Translations under genes and position numbers: made by a program
Shown here: positions 14,719 through 21,890 of the stretch, one piece after another
Layout of the letters: each line of letters opens with the position of its first letter
Numbering within the stretch: position 1 is the stretch's first letter
The notes under the pieces: model-generated
What the model was told of the DNA's origin: nothing
Database searches by the model: none
Seen by the model: only the letters and a program-made list of their open reading frames with translations
Origin: CAZVPF01 sp964628195
Lineage (GTDB): Bacteria; Planctomycetota; Phycisphaerae; Sedimentisphaerales; Anaerohalosphaeraceae
Length of the DNA: 23,698 nt
Direction of reading: 5' to 3'
NCBI GenBank assembly: GCA_964628195.1
Contig: CAZVPF010000042.1
Location: forward strand, 1 to 23,698

Positions 14719-15105
14719 ATGGCTGACCAGGAAAAAGAAAAGAAGATAATTATCGACGAAGACTGGAAAACCGAGGCCCAGAAAGAAAAGGAAAAGCTCG
14801 CAGAGCAGGAAAAAGAGTCCAAAACCCAGGCCCAGCAGCGTAAACTGCCCCCCGCCGATTTCCAGGGGCTTATCAGTATGCTCGCCACACAGGCGTTTTT
14901 CGGGATGGGCCTTCTTCGCTCGGAAGAAAACAAGGATGTCCCGCCCGACCTGGAAATGGCAAAGTACAACATCGATCTTCTGGGCATACTCGAAGAGAAG
15001 ACAAAAGGCAACCTCACCGAAGAGGAAGCGAAGCTCTTCGAGAGCACACTGCACCAGCTTCGGATGGCGTATGTGAGCTTGTCCTCAAAATCCGGCGGGG
15101 AGTAA
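14719..15105 (+). CDS. DUF1844 domain protein
   Basis: This protein of about 128 residues has a highly charged, lysine/glutamate-rich N-terminal half (about 1-45, probably helical). The DUF1844 core follows: FQGLISMLATQAFFGMGLL, then AKYNIDLLGILEEKTKGNLT and a helical C-terminus. The start is set to the second of two adjacent ATGs (14719), because GGAGG at 14709-14713 is 5 bases from it and only 2 from 14716. DUF1844 is a small uncharacterised family found in planctomycetes, deltaproteobacteria and relatives. The stop codon is immediately followed by the trpC TTG start, so translation is coupled. No function can be assigned. Confidence 0.85.
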   Translation: MADQEKEKKIIIDEDWKTEAQKEKEKLAEQEKESKTQAQQRKLPPADFQGLISMLATQAFFGMGLLRSEENKDVPPDLEMAKYNIDLLGILEEKTKGNLTEEEAKLFESTLHQLRMAYVSLSSKSGGE

Positions 15106-15918
15106 TTGGCAAATATACTCGACAAGATTGTTGCCGACAAACGCATCGAAGTCGAACGGCACAAGCAGCAGCTGCCGCTCGAAGACCTGCGCAAGGGCAT
15201 GGCCGAACTCGAAAAATGTCGAAACTTCTACAAGTCCGTCACCAAGAAAAACCCCCGCGGACTTAACGTCATCGCAGAGGTTAAAAAGGCCTCGCCTTCA
15301 GCGGGAATTATCCGCGAGGATTTCGACCCGGTCCGGATTGCGAAAACTTACAAAAATTGCGGTGCCGACGCGATAAGCTGTCTTACCGACGAGAAGTATT
15401 TCTCGGGCAGGCTCGAGTATATCCGCATGATAAAAGACGCTGTCGAGCTGCCCGTACTGCGAAAAGATTTCATCATCGACCCCTACCAGGTTTACCAGGC
15501 CCGGGCCGCGGGCGCCGACGCGGTTCTGCTGATCGCCGAGGTGCTCAAGCCATCGCTGCTGCTCGATCTTTTAATACTGGCCAACCAGCTAACGATGACC
15601 GCGCTTATCGAGGTGCACAGTCCCGAGACGCTTTTGAACATGCGAAGCGTGATCGGTTTCCCGCAGGAGCATTACAGCGTGCTCGGGATAAACAACCGCG
15701 ACCTCACAACGATGCAGGTCGATATCAACACCACGATACGCCTTGCCGGGCTGGTCGAAAACCGCAGCGAGCTTGTCGCAGAAAGCGGCATTAAAGCAAG
15801 GCCCGACGTAGAAAAGCTCATTACCGCAGGCGTCGGGGCGGTGCTGATAGGCGAAACGCTCTGCCGCAGCGAAGACATAGCAGCCAAGTTCCGTGAACTG
15901 TTCGGAGGTGCCGGTTAG
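15106..15918 (+). CDS. trpC: indole-3-glycerol phosphate synthase
   Basis: This 270-residue (beta/alpha)8 enzyme closes the indole ring in tryptophan synthesis, converting CdRP to indole-3-glycerol phosphate with loss of CO2. Catalytic and binding blocks are intact: IAEVKKASPSAG (Glu58, Lys60), LRKDFIIDPYQ (Lys120), TALIEVH (Glu169), GINNRDL (Asn197) and VAESGIK (Glu226). The start is TTG directly after the DUF1844 TAA with no intervening base, and GGGGAG lies just before; MANILDKIVADKR is the expected N-terminus. It overlaps the next gene by 1 bp. No other trp genes are in the window, so tryptophan genes are probably dispersed in this genome. Confidence 0.95.
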   Translation: MANILDKIVADKRIEVERHKQQLPLEDLRKGMAELEKCRNFYKSVTKKNPRGLNVIAEVKKASPSAGIIREDFDPVRIAKTYKNCGADAISCLTDEKYFSGRLEYIRMIKDAVELPVLRKDFIIDPYQVYQARAAGADAVLLIAEVLKPSLLLDLLILANQLTMTALIEVHSPETLLNMRSVIGFPQEHYSVLGINNRDLTTMQVDINTTIRLAGLVENRSELVAESGIKARPDVEKLITAGVGAVLIGETLCRSEDIAAKFRELFGGAG

Positions 15919-16709
15919 TGGAGTATTTCTGGCTGCTTGTGACAGGCATACTGATGGGCATATCCGGCGGGCTTCTCGGCATCGGCGGGGCGGTCGTCAT
16001 GATACCGGCCCTTGCGTTCATATACGGCCCGGACCAGCACCTTTTCCAGGCATCGGCGATGATATGCAGCTTTTTCGTCGGCCTGACCGCCGCGATAATC
16101 CACCACCGCGAGCAGTCAATTATAAAAAGACTCCTTACATGGATGCTGCCTTTCGCAATATGCGGCGTCCTTGCCGGCGTGGCGATAAGCAACCTTGAAA
16201 TATTCTCAGGCGGCAAAAGCTATTACCTGTCACGCATATTCGGGCTGTTCCTGGTCTACGTCGCCGGTTACAACATCTTCAAGGCCTGTAAAAAAAGGAC
16301 CGGCAGTGAATATTCCATGGAGTATCGGCAGTCAAAACCCATCGCGGGGGTTGTGGGTATACTGACCGGCATCTTCTCCGGGCTCCTCGGCATCGGCGCA
16401 GGGACCGTAATGACCCCTCTTCAGCAGCTTTTTCTGCATGTAAAACTCAAAAACGCGATGAGCAACAGCTCGGCGACAATTATTTTCATCGCATTCGTCG
16501 GGGCGATTTACAAAAACCTTACCCTTTCCCAGCACGGTTACAGCGTAACAGAGTCCTTCAAGATAGCGGCAGTGGTCACCCCCATGTCAATAATCGGTTC
16601 GTTTATCGGCTCAAAGCTTATGCACATACTGCCCGTTAAATATGTCCGCTTCTTTTTCATTGCCGTTGTCGTCATCGCCGCGGCGAAGATGCTCTCGGTA
16701 GGCCCTTAA
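15918..16709 (+). CDS. TSUP/TauE-SafE family membrane transporter
   Basis: This 263-residue protein has about eight membrane helices in two related halves, each opening with the TSUP signature: GISGGLLGIGGAVVMIP at about 14-30 and GIFSGLLGIGAGTVMTP at about 150-170. Family members export or import sulfite, sulfoacetate or other small sulfur or organic anions. The substrate here is not determinable. The GTG start overlaps the trpC stop (TAGTG) and has GGAGGTG 7 bases upstream, which supports both start and coupling. It ends the smpB-DUF1844-trpC run; no sulfur metabolism gene is adjacent. Confidence 0.9.
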   Translation: MEYFWLLVTGILMGISGGLLGIGGAVVMIPALAFIYGPDQHLFQASAMICSFFVGLTAAIIHHREQSIIKRLLTWMLPFAICGVLAGVAISNLEIFSGGKSYYLSRIFGLFLVYVAGYNIFKACKKRTGSEYSMEYRQSKPIAGVVGILTGIFSGLLGIGAGTVMTPLQQLFLHVKLKNAMSNSSATIIFIAFVGAIYKNLTLSQHGYSVTESFKIAAVVTPMSIIGSFIGSKLMHILPVKYVRFFFIAVVVIAAAKMLSVGP

Positions 16710-16773
16710 ACACAGGTTCGGCCTTGCCTTTGCGTTTGCAAAATAAGCCTTTCGCCCAATCCGCCTGTCGTGT

Positions 16774-16779
16774 TATAAT
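16774..16779 (+). promoter_or_regulatory. -10 box of the small membrane protein gene
   Basis: A perfect TATAAT, 45 bases before the ATG at 16824. The hexamer 17 bases further upstream (TTCGCC) is a poor -35 match, so the promoter may need an activator or rely on the TG-containing context before the -10. Confidence 0.4.
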
Positions 16780-16823
16780 GTTCGGGTCAACCTATCGCCG
16801 TTAACCTTTTTAGGAGGCAAAAA

Positions 16824-17138
16824 ATGACAAATGCCGACCAAAACCGTTTCGAGTGCCCGATCCGTTCAATTTTCTTCGAATTCTACAACAGGCAGATGAT
16901 GCCCGTCGTTGTCATTGTCTGGGTGCAGGCAATTGTATACATCGCTATCGCGGTCTATTCGGCGGTCAGGTTTTTCGACACCGAACAGACAAAGGATATG
17001 ATAATGTACGCGACGATTTTCCTGACAATGATGGTGCTGCTCTGTCTTATAAAGGTTCTCGCCTTTCAGTTCATCCAGAGACACACTTTCCTCAGGCGGA
17101 TTGACGCTTTAGAGAAAAAACTCAACGCCGGGGCTTGA
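16824..17138 (+). CDS. small two-helix membrane protein, unknown function
   Basis: This 104-residue protein has two predicted membrane helices at about 27-49 (PVVVIVWVQAIVYIAIAVYS) and 59-80 (ATIFLTMMVLLCLIKVLAFQ). They are flanked by a short N-terminal domain and a basic, probably coiled C-terminal tail (RRIDALEKKLN). The shape resembles small planctomycete membrane proteins of the DUF6768 kind, but I am not certain of the family. AGGAGG lies 6 bases before the ATG, an optimal ribosome site. It has its own -10 box upstream and appears monocistronic; the gene beyond it is convergent. Confidence 0.75.
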   Translation: MTNADQNRFECPIRSIFFEFYNRQMMPVVVIVWVQAIVYIAIAVYSAVRFFDTEQTKDMIMYATIFLTMMVLLCLIKVLAFQFIQRHTFLRRIDALEKKLNAGA

Positions 17139-17169
17139 ACCTCCCTCTTTGGACCAACAGCAGGCGCAT

Positions 17170-17196
17170 AAAAAAAGCCGGCAATTGCCGGCCTTG
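17170..17196. terminator. hairpin terminator between convergent genes
   Basis: GCCGGCAATTGCCGGC (17177-17192) is a perfect 16-bp palindrome. On the minus strand it is followed by seven T residues (17176-17170), a strong rho-independent terminator for the amidase-like gene. On the plus strand the stem can also extend (AAGCC...GGCCTT) but the T-run is weak. Confidence 0.8.
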
Positions 17197-17220
17197 AAAA
17201 TCTTTCACAAAAACCTGCAA

Positions 17221-17787
17221 CTATAATCGCCAGTTGTCAGGGTAAATGATTAAGTCGCTGCTTATGTCGAATTTTCTGCTCAGCGACTCAACAAGCGACT
17301 TTGTTCTCTGTATCTGGGTGTCGGTGGGCATAGCCTTGACACCATCGCCGACCACGCAGATTCTTATTGTCTCGCTTGTGCCGTACCAGTTATCGTCGGG
17401 CATCGCGCTTCGTTGAAGGTCCCAGCGACTGCACGCTTCTATAAGCCCGTCTTTTCCGCTGACTCCGTTGCACACAATAAAGTGGAAGTTTATGTCGCCG
17501 GCATCTTTTCCCTCAAGACCGGCCAGTGTGTTTATGTCGCCTGTGACGGTTCCGCTCCAGCATATCTCTATCCGGTTCCAGGCATAAGCTTTCCCGGAAT
17601 ATGAAATAGTCTCGTCCACCGAATCAAGGGTTGTGTAGCTTGCAAGGCTAAATGCACCGGCAGGGGGGCCCTGTCTGTCAAGCAGCATGAGCACCGATGC
17701 CCCGGCAGTCATTGCCAGAACCAGTGCCGCAACTACACGCAGGGACCTTGCATTGCTGCGGAACGAATTTTCTGATTTAAGCGACAT
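17221..17787 (-). CDS. membrane-anchored, apparently inactive N-acetylmuramoyl-L-alanine amidase (Amidase_2) fold
   Basis: The protein has 188 residues from ATG 17787, which has GGAG 6 bases upstream; ATG 17799 would add four residues. One N-terminal membrane helix lies at about 17-36. The rest aligns by eye with T7-lysozyme/PGRP-type amidases: IEICWSGTVTG (family: IVIHHSAT), INFHFIVCNG then KDGLIE (family: YHFVIxxDGxI), RWDLQ, IRICVVGDG (family: IGICLVG), PTDTQIQRTKSLVESLSRKF. The zinc ligands are missing. The first His of the family is Cys76, the catalytic Tyr before HF is Phe101, the second His near the C-terminus is replaced (LIIYPDNW), and the protein ends before the third ligand. It is therefore probably catalytically dead, perhaps a muropeptide-binding or structural protein. 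Confidence 0.65.
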   Translation of the reverse strand: MSLKSENSFRSNARSLRVVAALVLAMTAGASVLMLLDRQGPPAGAFSLASYTTLDSVDETISYSGKAYAWNRIEICWSGTVTGDINTLAGLEGKDAGDINFHFIVCNGVSGKDGLIEACSRWDLQRSAMPDDNWYGTSETIRICVVGDGVKAMPTDTQIQRTKSLVESLSRKFDISSDLIIYPDNWRL

Positions 17788-18185
17788 CCGTTTCTCCATT
17801 AGTATCCGGATTTTCTAACTGTATATAGATACTATTTTTATCGGCTGGCTGTGCCGTGTTCATTTAAAAGTTTACCAGAAATATTACATATTCAATCATT
17901 ATTTATACTAAAAATACAATATTAATTTAATCTTTGAAAGTTAATTTTGTGATATTTTGCAACTTGTAAGGATTATATCGATTGAAAAAAATATTTTTTT
18001 GTTTCAAAAATCTAAAATTGTGATAAAATAGAAAATGTTGGCGAATAGGAGATGGTTTAGGTCTTAAATATGTTTTTTTTTGCTTAATCTCTTATTCCTA
18101 ACACAATATTAATTATATCCAAACAGGGGTTAGTTAGGGTCACCTGTCAAAATAGTCTATTATATTATTGTGAGCCGGGCAAGCT
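17788..18185. other. AT-rich divergent intergenic region
   Basis: About 400 bases of AT-rich DNA lie between the amidase-like gene (leftward) and the HD-like gene (rightward). It has several A and T runs near 17980-18080 and a TATTAT/TATATT cluster at 18158-18166 that could be the -10 of the HD-like gene, but no good -35 partner. I see no gene, RNA or strong hairpin. Confidence 0.5.
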
Positions 18186-18890
18186 ATGAGTGATCTCAAG
18201 CAAATTCAAACTGCTGCCGAGAGGGTTCTGCAGGTATCCACGTCCGGTAATACCGTCGATAAAAGCCTGCTCGACCGCACAAGACGCATTGTCAACAGCG
18301 TGCACATGATATGCAAACTTCCCGAGATCACCGAGTCCAACACTTCTATAGATAATTTCTGCTTAGTCGGCGCCTCGTGGTTCTCTTACAGCGGCCTGGC
18401 CGGTTATGCCCAGTCAAGACAGACTTTCGCACCCGTCGATATCAGCCAGGCCAACCCCGCCGAGATGAACGAATATGCCGCCGCACAGGTCGCTGAGGCT
18501 CTTGAGAAACTTGTACCGAAGAACAAGATCGAAAAGATGATCGAAATAATAGAGGACTCTTACGACAGGTTTACAAGCATTCCAGAGGCCATGATACTTT
18601 CCGACGCCCGCAATCTTGACGACATGGGCAGCGTGGGCCTGTTCAACGAGATACGCAAATACACCCTTAACGGCAAGGGGGTAAATGAGTTTCTGACCGG
18701 CTGGAAAAGGAAGATAGATTACCAGTACTGGCAGGCAAGGCTAACTGAAGGCTTCCGTTTCGACACCGTGCGAAAGATTGCCGAAATGCGATTCAAGACC
18801 GCACAGGCCTGCATCGAGCAGCTAAACGCCGAGCACACCGCAAAGGACATCGAAGAAGTAATACTCGAATCGCTCAACCAGGTAGGTTGA
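18186..18890 (+). CDS. HD-domain-like protein lacking the metal-binding dyad
   Basis: This 234-residue, mostly helical soluble protein has a C-terminal half like small HD hydrolases. MIEIIEDSYDRFTSIPEAMI leads into LSDARNLDDMGSVGLFNEI (about 138-156), where the family has DADxLDxxGxxG. A helical tail with RKIAEMRFKTAQACIEQL follows. In HD enzymes the N-terminal part should supply a His and a His-Asp pair. The equivalent positions here read RTRRIVNSVH and VGASWFSYSG, so the HD dyad appears lost while the last Asp (142-146 region) remains. Phosphohydrolase activity is therefore doubtful. The family call is by eye and could be wrong. It is transcribed rightward, divergent from the amidase-like gene, and is followed by coaD. 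Confidence 0.5.
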   Translation: MSDLKQIQTAAERVLQVSTSGNTVDKSLLDRTRRIVNSVHMICKLPEITESNTSIDNFCLVGASWFSYSGLAGYAQSRQTFAPVDISQANPAEMNEYAAAQVAEALEKLVPKNKIEKMIEIIEDSYDRFTSIPEAMILSDARNLDDMGSVGLFNEIRKYTLNGKGVNEFLTGWKRKIDYQYWQARLTEGFRFDTVRKIAEMRFKTAQACIEQLNAEHTAKDIEEVILESLNQVG

Positions 18891-18914
18891 TTCTTAAATT
18901 TTTCCCGCTATAAT
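18887..18914 (+). promoter_or_regulatory. coaD promoter
   Basis: TTGATT (18887-18892) overlaps the stop of the HD-like gene. After a 16-base spacer comes a perfect TATAAT (18909-18914). The leader to the coaD ATG would be about 55 bases. Confidence 0.6.
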
Positions 18915-18974
18915 CATACCTGCGGCTGTTGGTAAGTCCGCGTATTTTATCAATCGTATTGGCAAAGGGCTTCT

Positions 18975-19505
18975 ATGGAGCACAAACCCGTTATCGCGAT
19001 ATTTCCGGGCACGTTCGACCCGATAACAAACGGCCACCTCGACGTGATCAAGAGGGGCGTTAAGCTGTTCGACAGGCTCATCGTCGCAGTCGGCGAAAAC
19101 CCGCTCAAGGGCAAGGAGCTTTTCCCCGCGGAAAAGCGGGTCGAGATGATTAACGAGCTTGTAAAAGACATGCCCCGCGTTTCGGTGCAAAGCTATAACT
19201 GCCTGACCGTCGAGTTCGCCGCCGAGATAGGCGCCGATGTAATGCTCCGCGGACTGCGAAACCTGACAGACGTGCAGTATGAGTTCCAGCTTGCGATGAC
19301 AAACCGCTCGGTCGCCGGTATCGAGACCGTGTTCATCATGACAAGCGAGGAGTTCGGCTTTGTAAATTCGACAATGGTCCGGGAGGTCGCGATGCTCGGC
19401 GGAGACGTATCCAAGCTGATTCCGCTTTCGGTCTATAAAAAGGTCCGCCAGCAGCTCGAACTGCTCGACCACCCAACCCCGCCGGATAATAATATCGAAG
19501 AGTAA
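18975..19505 (+). CDS. coaD: phosphopantetheine adenylyltransferase
   Basis: This 176-residue enzyme transfers AMP from ATP to 4'-phosphopantetheine, the penultimate step of coenzyme A synthesis. The nucleotidyltransferase signature GTFDPITNGHLDVI (about 12-25) includes the HxGH-type NGHLD. MLRGLRNLTDVQYEFQLAMTNR (shown as its core RGLRNLTDVQYE) is the CoaD substrate loop, and EEFGFVNSTMVREVA is the conserved C-terminal helix start. The length is slightly over the usual 160 because of an acidic tail (HPTPPDNNIEE). It has its own promoter in the gap after the HD-like gene and faces the convergent HepT gene. Confidence 0.96.
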   Translation: MEHKPVIAIFPGTFDPITNGHLDVIKRGVKLFDRLIVAVGENPLKGKELFPAEKRVEMINELVKDMPRVSVQSYNCLTVEFAAEIGADVMLRGLRNLTDVQYEFQLAMTNRSVAGIETVFIMTSEEFGFVNSTMVREVAMLGGDVSKLIPLSVYKKVRQQLELLDHPTPPDNNIEE

Positions 19506-19549
19506 AAATACCCGCCCTTCAAACCTTTGTAATAATCATCTAATAAAGC

Positions 19550-19572
19550 GATCGGTTGCGAGCAGACCGACC
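19550..19572. terminator. weak hairpin between coaD and hepT
   Basis: GATCGGT (19550-19556) can pair with ACCGACC (19566-19572) over a 9-base loop with one mismatch. It lies in the gap between the convergent coaD and HepT genes. No long T-run follows, so it is only a candidate. Confidence 0.25.
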
Positions 19573-19600
19573 GAAAGGCCGAGGGATTTCAGAGAGATTT

Positions 19601-19924
19601 TCACAGCAGATCTTCAATTGCGGATTTGAGCGAGGGCAAATGATTTTCAACGACGTTCCAGACTTCATCAATATCGACCCCCATGTAGTCATGTATCATG
19701 ACATCTCTAAGTCCGGCTATTTGCCGCCAGGGAATCTCACTGTGTGCTTGTCGAAAATCCGTACTGAGATTTTTTGTGGCTACACCGATGATCTCGAAGT
19801 TCCTGATAACTCCATCCTGGATGAGTCCATCGGTCTTGAAAACATCATAACCCCCCTCGGTGTAATTGAAGATTTTATCAATACTTTCCTTGATATGGGT
19901 AAGATAAACCTTGTCATCCTTCAA
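19601..19924 (-). CDS. hepT: HepT-like RNase toxin (DUF86)
   Basis: This 107-residue helical protein has the HepT active-site motif R-x4-H-x-Y: Arg73, His78 and Tyr80 in GLRDVMIHDYMGVD. In characterised MntA-HepT pairs HepT is an RNA-cutting toxin of the HEPN superfamily. Its motif tyrosine is AMPylated by the partner nucleotidyltransferase, which silences it. All three residues are present, so both activity and control by modification are plausible here. The ATG overlaps the MntA stop by 4 bp (ATGA), giving translational coupling. Length is normal. The gene converges on coaD. Confidence 0.85.
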   Translation of the reverse strand: MKDDKVYLTHIKESIDKIFNYTEGGYDVFKTDGLIQDGVIRNFEIIGVATKNLSTDFRQAHSEIPWRQIAGLRDVMIHDYMGVDIDEVWNVVENHLPSLKSAIEDLL

Positions 19925-20211
19925 AGGGGCACTCCTTGTTTGATGATAATATCTTTGACCGTATGGTGCAGGGCTTTTTCGTTAACTACGTCGACCTTGC
20001 TTTGGAACATATCCTCCAGGTCGTTAATAAGGCCTATCCTGTCCAGTAGACTGGCATCGGGTTTCATGTTAACAAGGAAGTCAATATCACTGTCCGGTGT
20101 GTTTTTACCACGGATTACCGAGCCGAATACCCGGACATTGTGCGCTCCGTGCTTTTCGGCAAGGCTCAGGATTTCTTCTCTTCTTGAACGCAGATCATTT
20201 AATGAGACCAT
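19921..20211 (-). CDS. mntA: MntA-like minimal nucleotidyltransferase antitoxin
   Basis: This 96-residue protein carries the polymerase-beta-type motif GS-x10-DxD: Gly30-Ser31 and Asp42-x-Asp44 in VFGSVIRGKNTPDSDIDFLV. MntA proteins transfer AMP to a tyrosine of HepT and so act as antitoxin. I set the start at ATG 20211 because AAAGG lies 7 bases upstream; the in-frame TTG at 20226 lies before that site. It overlaps HepT by 4 bp. A very good promoter (TTGACT-N17-TATATT) lies upstream, so the pair is transcribed on its own even though it follows the lip genes on the same strand. Confidence 0.87.
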   Translation of the reverse strand: MVSLNDLRSRREEILSLAEKHGAHNVRVFGSVIRGKNTPDSDIDFLVNMKPDASLLDRIGLINDLEDMFQSKVDVVNEKALHHTVKDIIIKQGVPL

Positions 20212-20237
20212 TTTGCTGCCTTTCAAAACCTACAATA

Positions 20238-20266
20238 AATATAAACATCCCTGCCGAAATAGTCAA
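20238..20266 (-). promoter_or_regulatory. promoter of the mntA-hepT pair
   Basis: On the minus strand: TTGACT (20266-20261), a 17-base spacer, TATATT (20243-20238). Each hexamer is one base off consensus at ideal spacing. Start of RNA is expected near 20231, about 20 bases before the ATG. Confidence 0.7.
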
Positions 20267-20337
20267 GAAAGAGAAAAACCACATGGAAGCTTGATGAAAT
20301 TTATCGGCATCAAAACCTACAGAACAAAGCTGCGTTT

Positions 20338-21195
20338 TCAGGAAGTTTCCTGCTCGGCATGATATGACGACCGCGTAAAAGGCGAGGACATCACCCACGT
20401 AAACCCGAGCTGCTTTGCCTGCGATTTCCACCAGTCAAACTTCTCCGGCTCGATAAACTCGACCACCTCCAGCGACTGCTTCGAGGGCCTGAGATACTGG
20501 CCTATCGCCAGCCGGTCCGTGCCCGCCGAACGCAGATCCTTCAGCACCCGCATAACCTGCTCGTCCTTCTCGCCAAGCCCGAGCATGATAGACGATTTCG
20601 TCGCCGTACCCGGATACCTTTCCTTTGCCTTTTCCAGAAGCTTCAGCGAAAGCTCGTAATCACCGCCCGGCCGGGCGAGCGGATAAAGCTCCGGCACGGT
20701 CTCAACGTTATGCCCGAACACGAAAGGCAAAGCATCCCCAAGAATCTCCAGCGACCTGTCCTGGCTTTTCATAAAATCAGGCACCAGCAGCTCGAATTTC
20801 ATAAACCCCCGCTCGGCCCTGCATGTATTTACCACATCCCGAAAAACCCCCGCTCCACCGTCGTCAAGGTCGTCCCTGTCAACGCTCGTAATAACCAGGT
20901 ACTTAATACCCAGCCGCTCACAAAGCTGCGCAATGCGCCCCGGCTCCGTCGTGTCCGGCGGCAGCGGCCTGCCGTGCGCAACCGAGCAGAACTTGCAGTT
21001 GCGCGTGCAGACATTGCCCAAAATCAAAACCGTCGCCGTCCCGCGCGACCAGCACTGTCCCTGGTTCGGGCAGTTCGCGTTCGTGCAGATAGTCTGGATT
21101 CCGAGAGAGTTGAGCGTATCGCCAGTGTTAATAAAAGTATTGCCCGAACCGCTCCTGCGTTTCAGCCACGGCGGGAATTTACCGGTGTTCTTCAT
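20338..21195 (-). CDS. lipA: lipoyl synthase
   Basis: This 285-residue radical-SAM enzyme inserts two sulfur atoms into protein-bound octanoyl groups to make lipoate. Both iron-sulfur sites are intact. The auxiliary cluster cysteines are C37, C42 and C48 (CTNANCPNQGQC). The radical-SAM cluster CxxxCxxC is C63, C67, C70 (CTRNCKFC). The C-terminal RSSYHAEQ supplies the serine ligand of the auxiliary cluster. The start is ATG 21195 (MKNTGKFPPWL); a longer frame exists into lipB but has no family similarity. It lies 1 bp after the lipB stop, last gene of lpdA-lipB-lipA. Confidence 0.96.
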   Translation of the reverse strand: MKNTGKFPPWLKRRSGSGNTFINTGDTLNSLGIQTICTNANCPNQGQCWSRGTATVLILGNVCTRNCKFCSVAHGRPLPPDTTEPGRIAQLCERLGIKYLVITSVDRDDLDDGGAGVFRDVVNTCRAERGFMKFELLVPDFMKSQDRSLEILGDALPFVFGHNVETVPELYPLARPGGDYELSLKLLEKAKERYPGTATKSSIMLGLGEKDEQVMRVLKDLRSAGTDRLAIGQYLRPSKQSLEVVEFIEPEKFDWWKSQAKQLGFTWVMSSPFTRSSYHAEQETS

Positions 21196-21196
21196 C

Positions 21197-21859
21197 TCAC
21201 TGCCCCGGCTGTTCCCAAAGGTCCCTGCAGATGGCCTTGATATTCTCCTTAACGTCGATGATGTCGACTTTCGACGAAATTTCCTTCTCAAGGTTCGTCA
21301 TCTTGATATCTTCGATGCCGCACGGAATGATATTATCAAAAATGGAAAGGTCGTTGTTGATGTTAATCGCTATCCCGTGGAACGTCACCCAGTGTTTGAG
21401 CTGCACACCTATCGAGGCGATCTTCCTGCTGCCCAGCCAAAGTCCCGGGTACTTCTTCCGCCTCTCAACCTTCAGCCCGTACCGGCTCAAAAGCTCCATC
21501 CCGATATACTCAAGCTGGCGGATATATTCGTTCACACCAAGCCCCATCTCCTTCAAATGCAGTATCGGGTAAAGAACCGCCTGGCCCGGGTTATGGGCTG
21601 TCGCGCCCCCGCCCCTGCCGATCTTCACAAGGTCGATCCCCTGTTCCTTAATATCCTCGACGCTCTCGGTCAGCTTATTCTCCGACTCCCGCGCACCGAG
21701 CGTAATTACCGGCGCATGTTCGAGAACCAGAATAGTATTCGGAATCTTCCCCTGCCACCGGTGCCTGCACATGCTGTGCTGAAGATTAAGCACATCTTTA
21801 TACGGCGAAACCCCGCAGTCGTAAACTTTCAGCCTGTCTTTAAGTAGCCTGTTTTGCAA
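21197..21859 (-). CDS. lipB: octanoyl-[ACP]:protein octanoyltransferase
   Basis: This 220-residue enzyme moves the octanoyl group from acyl carrier protein to lipoyl domains, feeding LipA. Conserved blocks are present: GRGGGATAHNPGQAVLYPI (81-99), RKIASIGVQLKHWVTFHGIA with the catalytic Lys146, ININNDLSIFDNIIPCGI with the acyl-accepting Cys180. The loop has Asn where many relatives have Gly (HNPGQ against HGPGQ), a mild substitution. It begins 31 bp after lpdA and ends 1 bp before lipA. Position and spacing indicate one operon for de novo lipoylation. Confidence 0.94.
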   Translation of the reverse strand: MQNRLLKDRLKVYDCGVSPYKDVLNLQHSMCRHRWQGKIPNTILVLEHAPVITLGARESENKLTESVEDIKEQGIDLVKIGRGGGATAHNPGQAVLYPILHLKEMGLGVNEYIRQLEYIGMELLSRYGLKVERRKKYPGLWLGSRKIASIGVQLKHWVTFHGIAININNDLSIFDNIIPCGIEDIKMTNLEKEISSKVDIIDVKENIKAICRDLWEQPGQ

Positions 21860-21890
21860 AACTCATCACCTGCAAAAAAGAACAATATTA

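Noticed and set aside
21196..21291. N-terminal extension of lipA into the end of lipB
   Set aside because: The extra 32 residues are Arg/Ser-rich antiphase reading of lipB and lack LipA similarity; ATG 21195 fits the family start.
20933..21847. A 304-codon open frame on the plus strand across lipA and lipB
   Set aside because: It is antisense to two well-defined enzymes and shows no domain or ribosome site.
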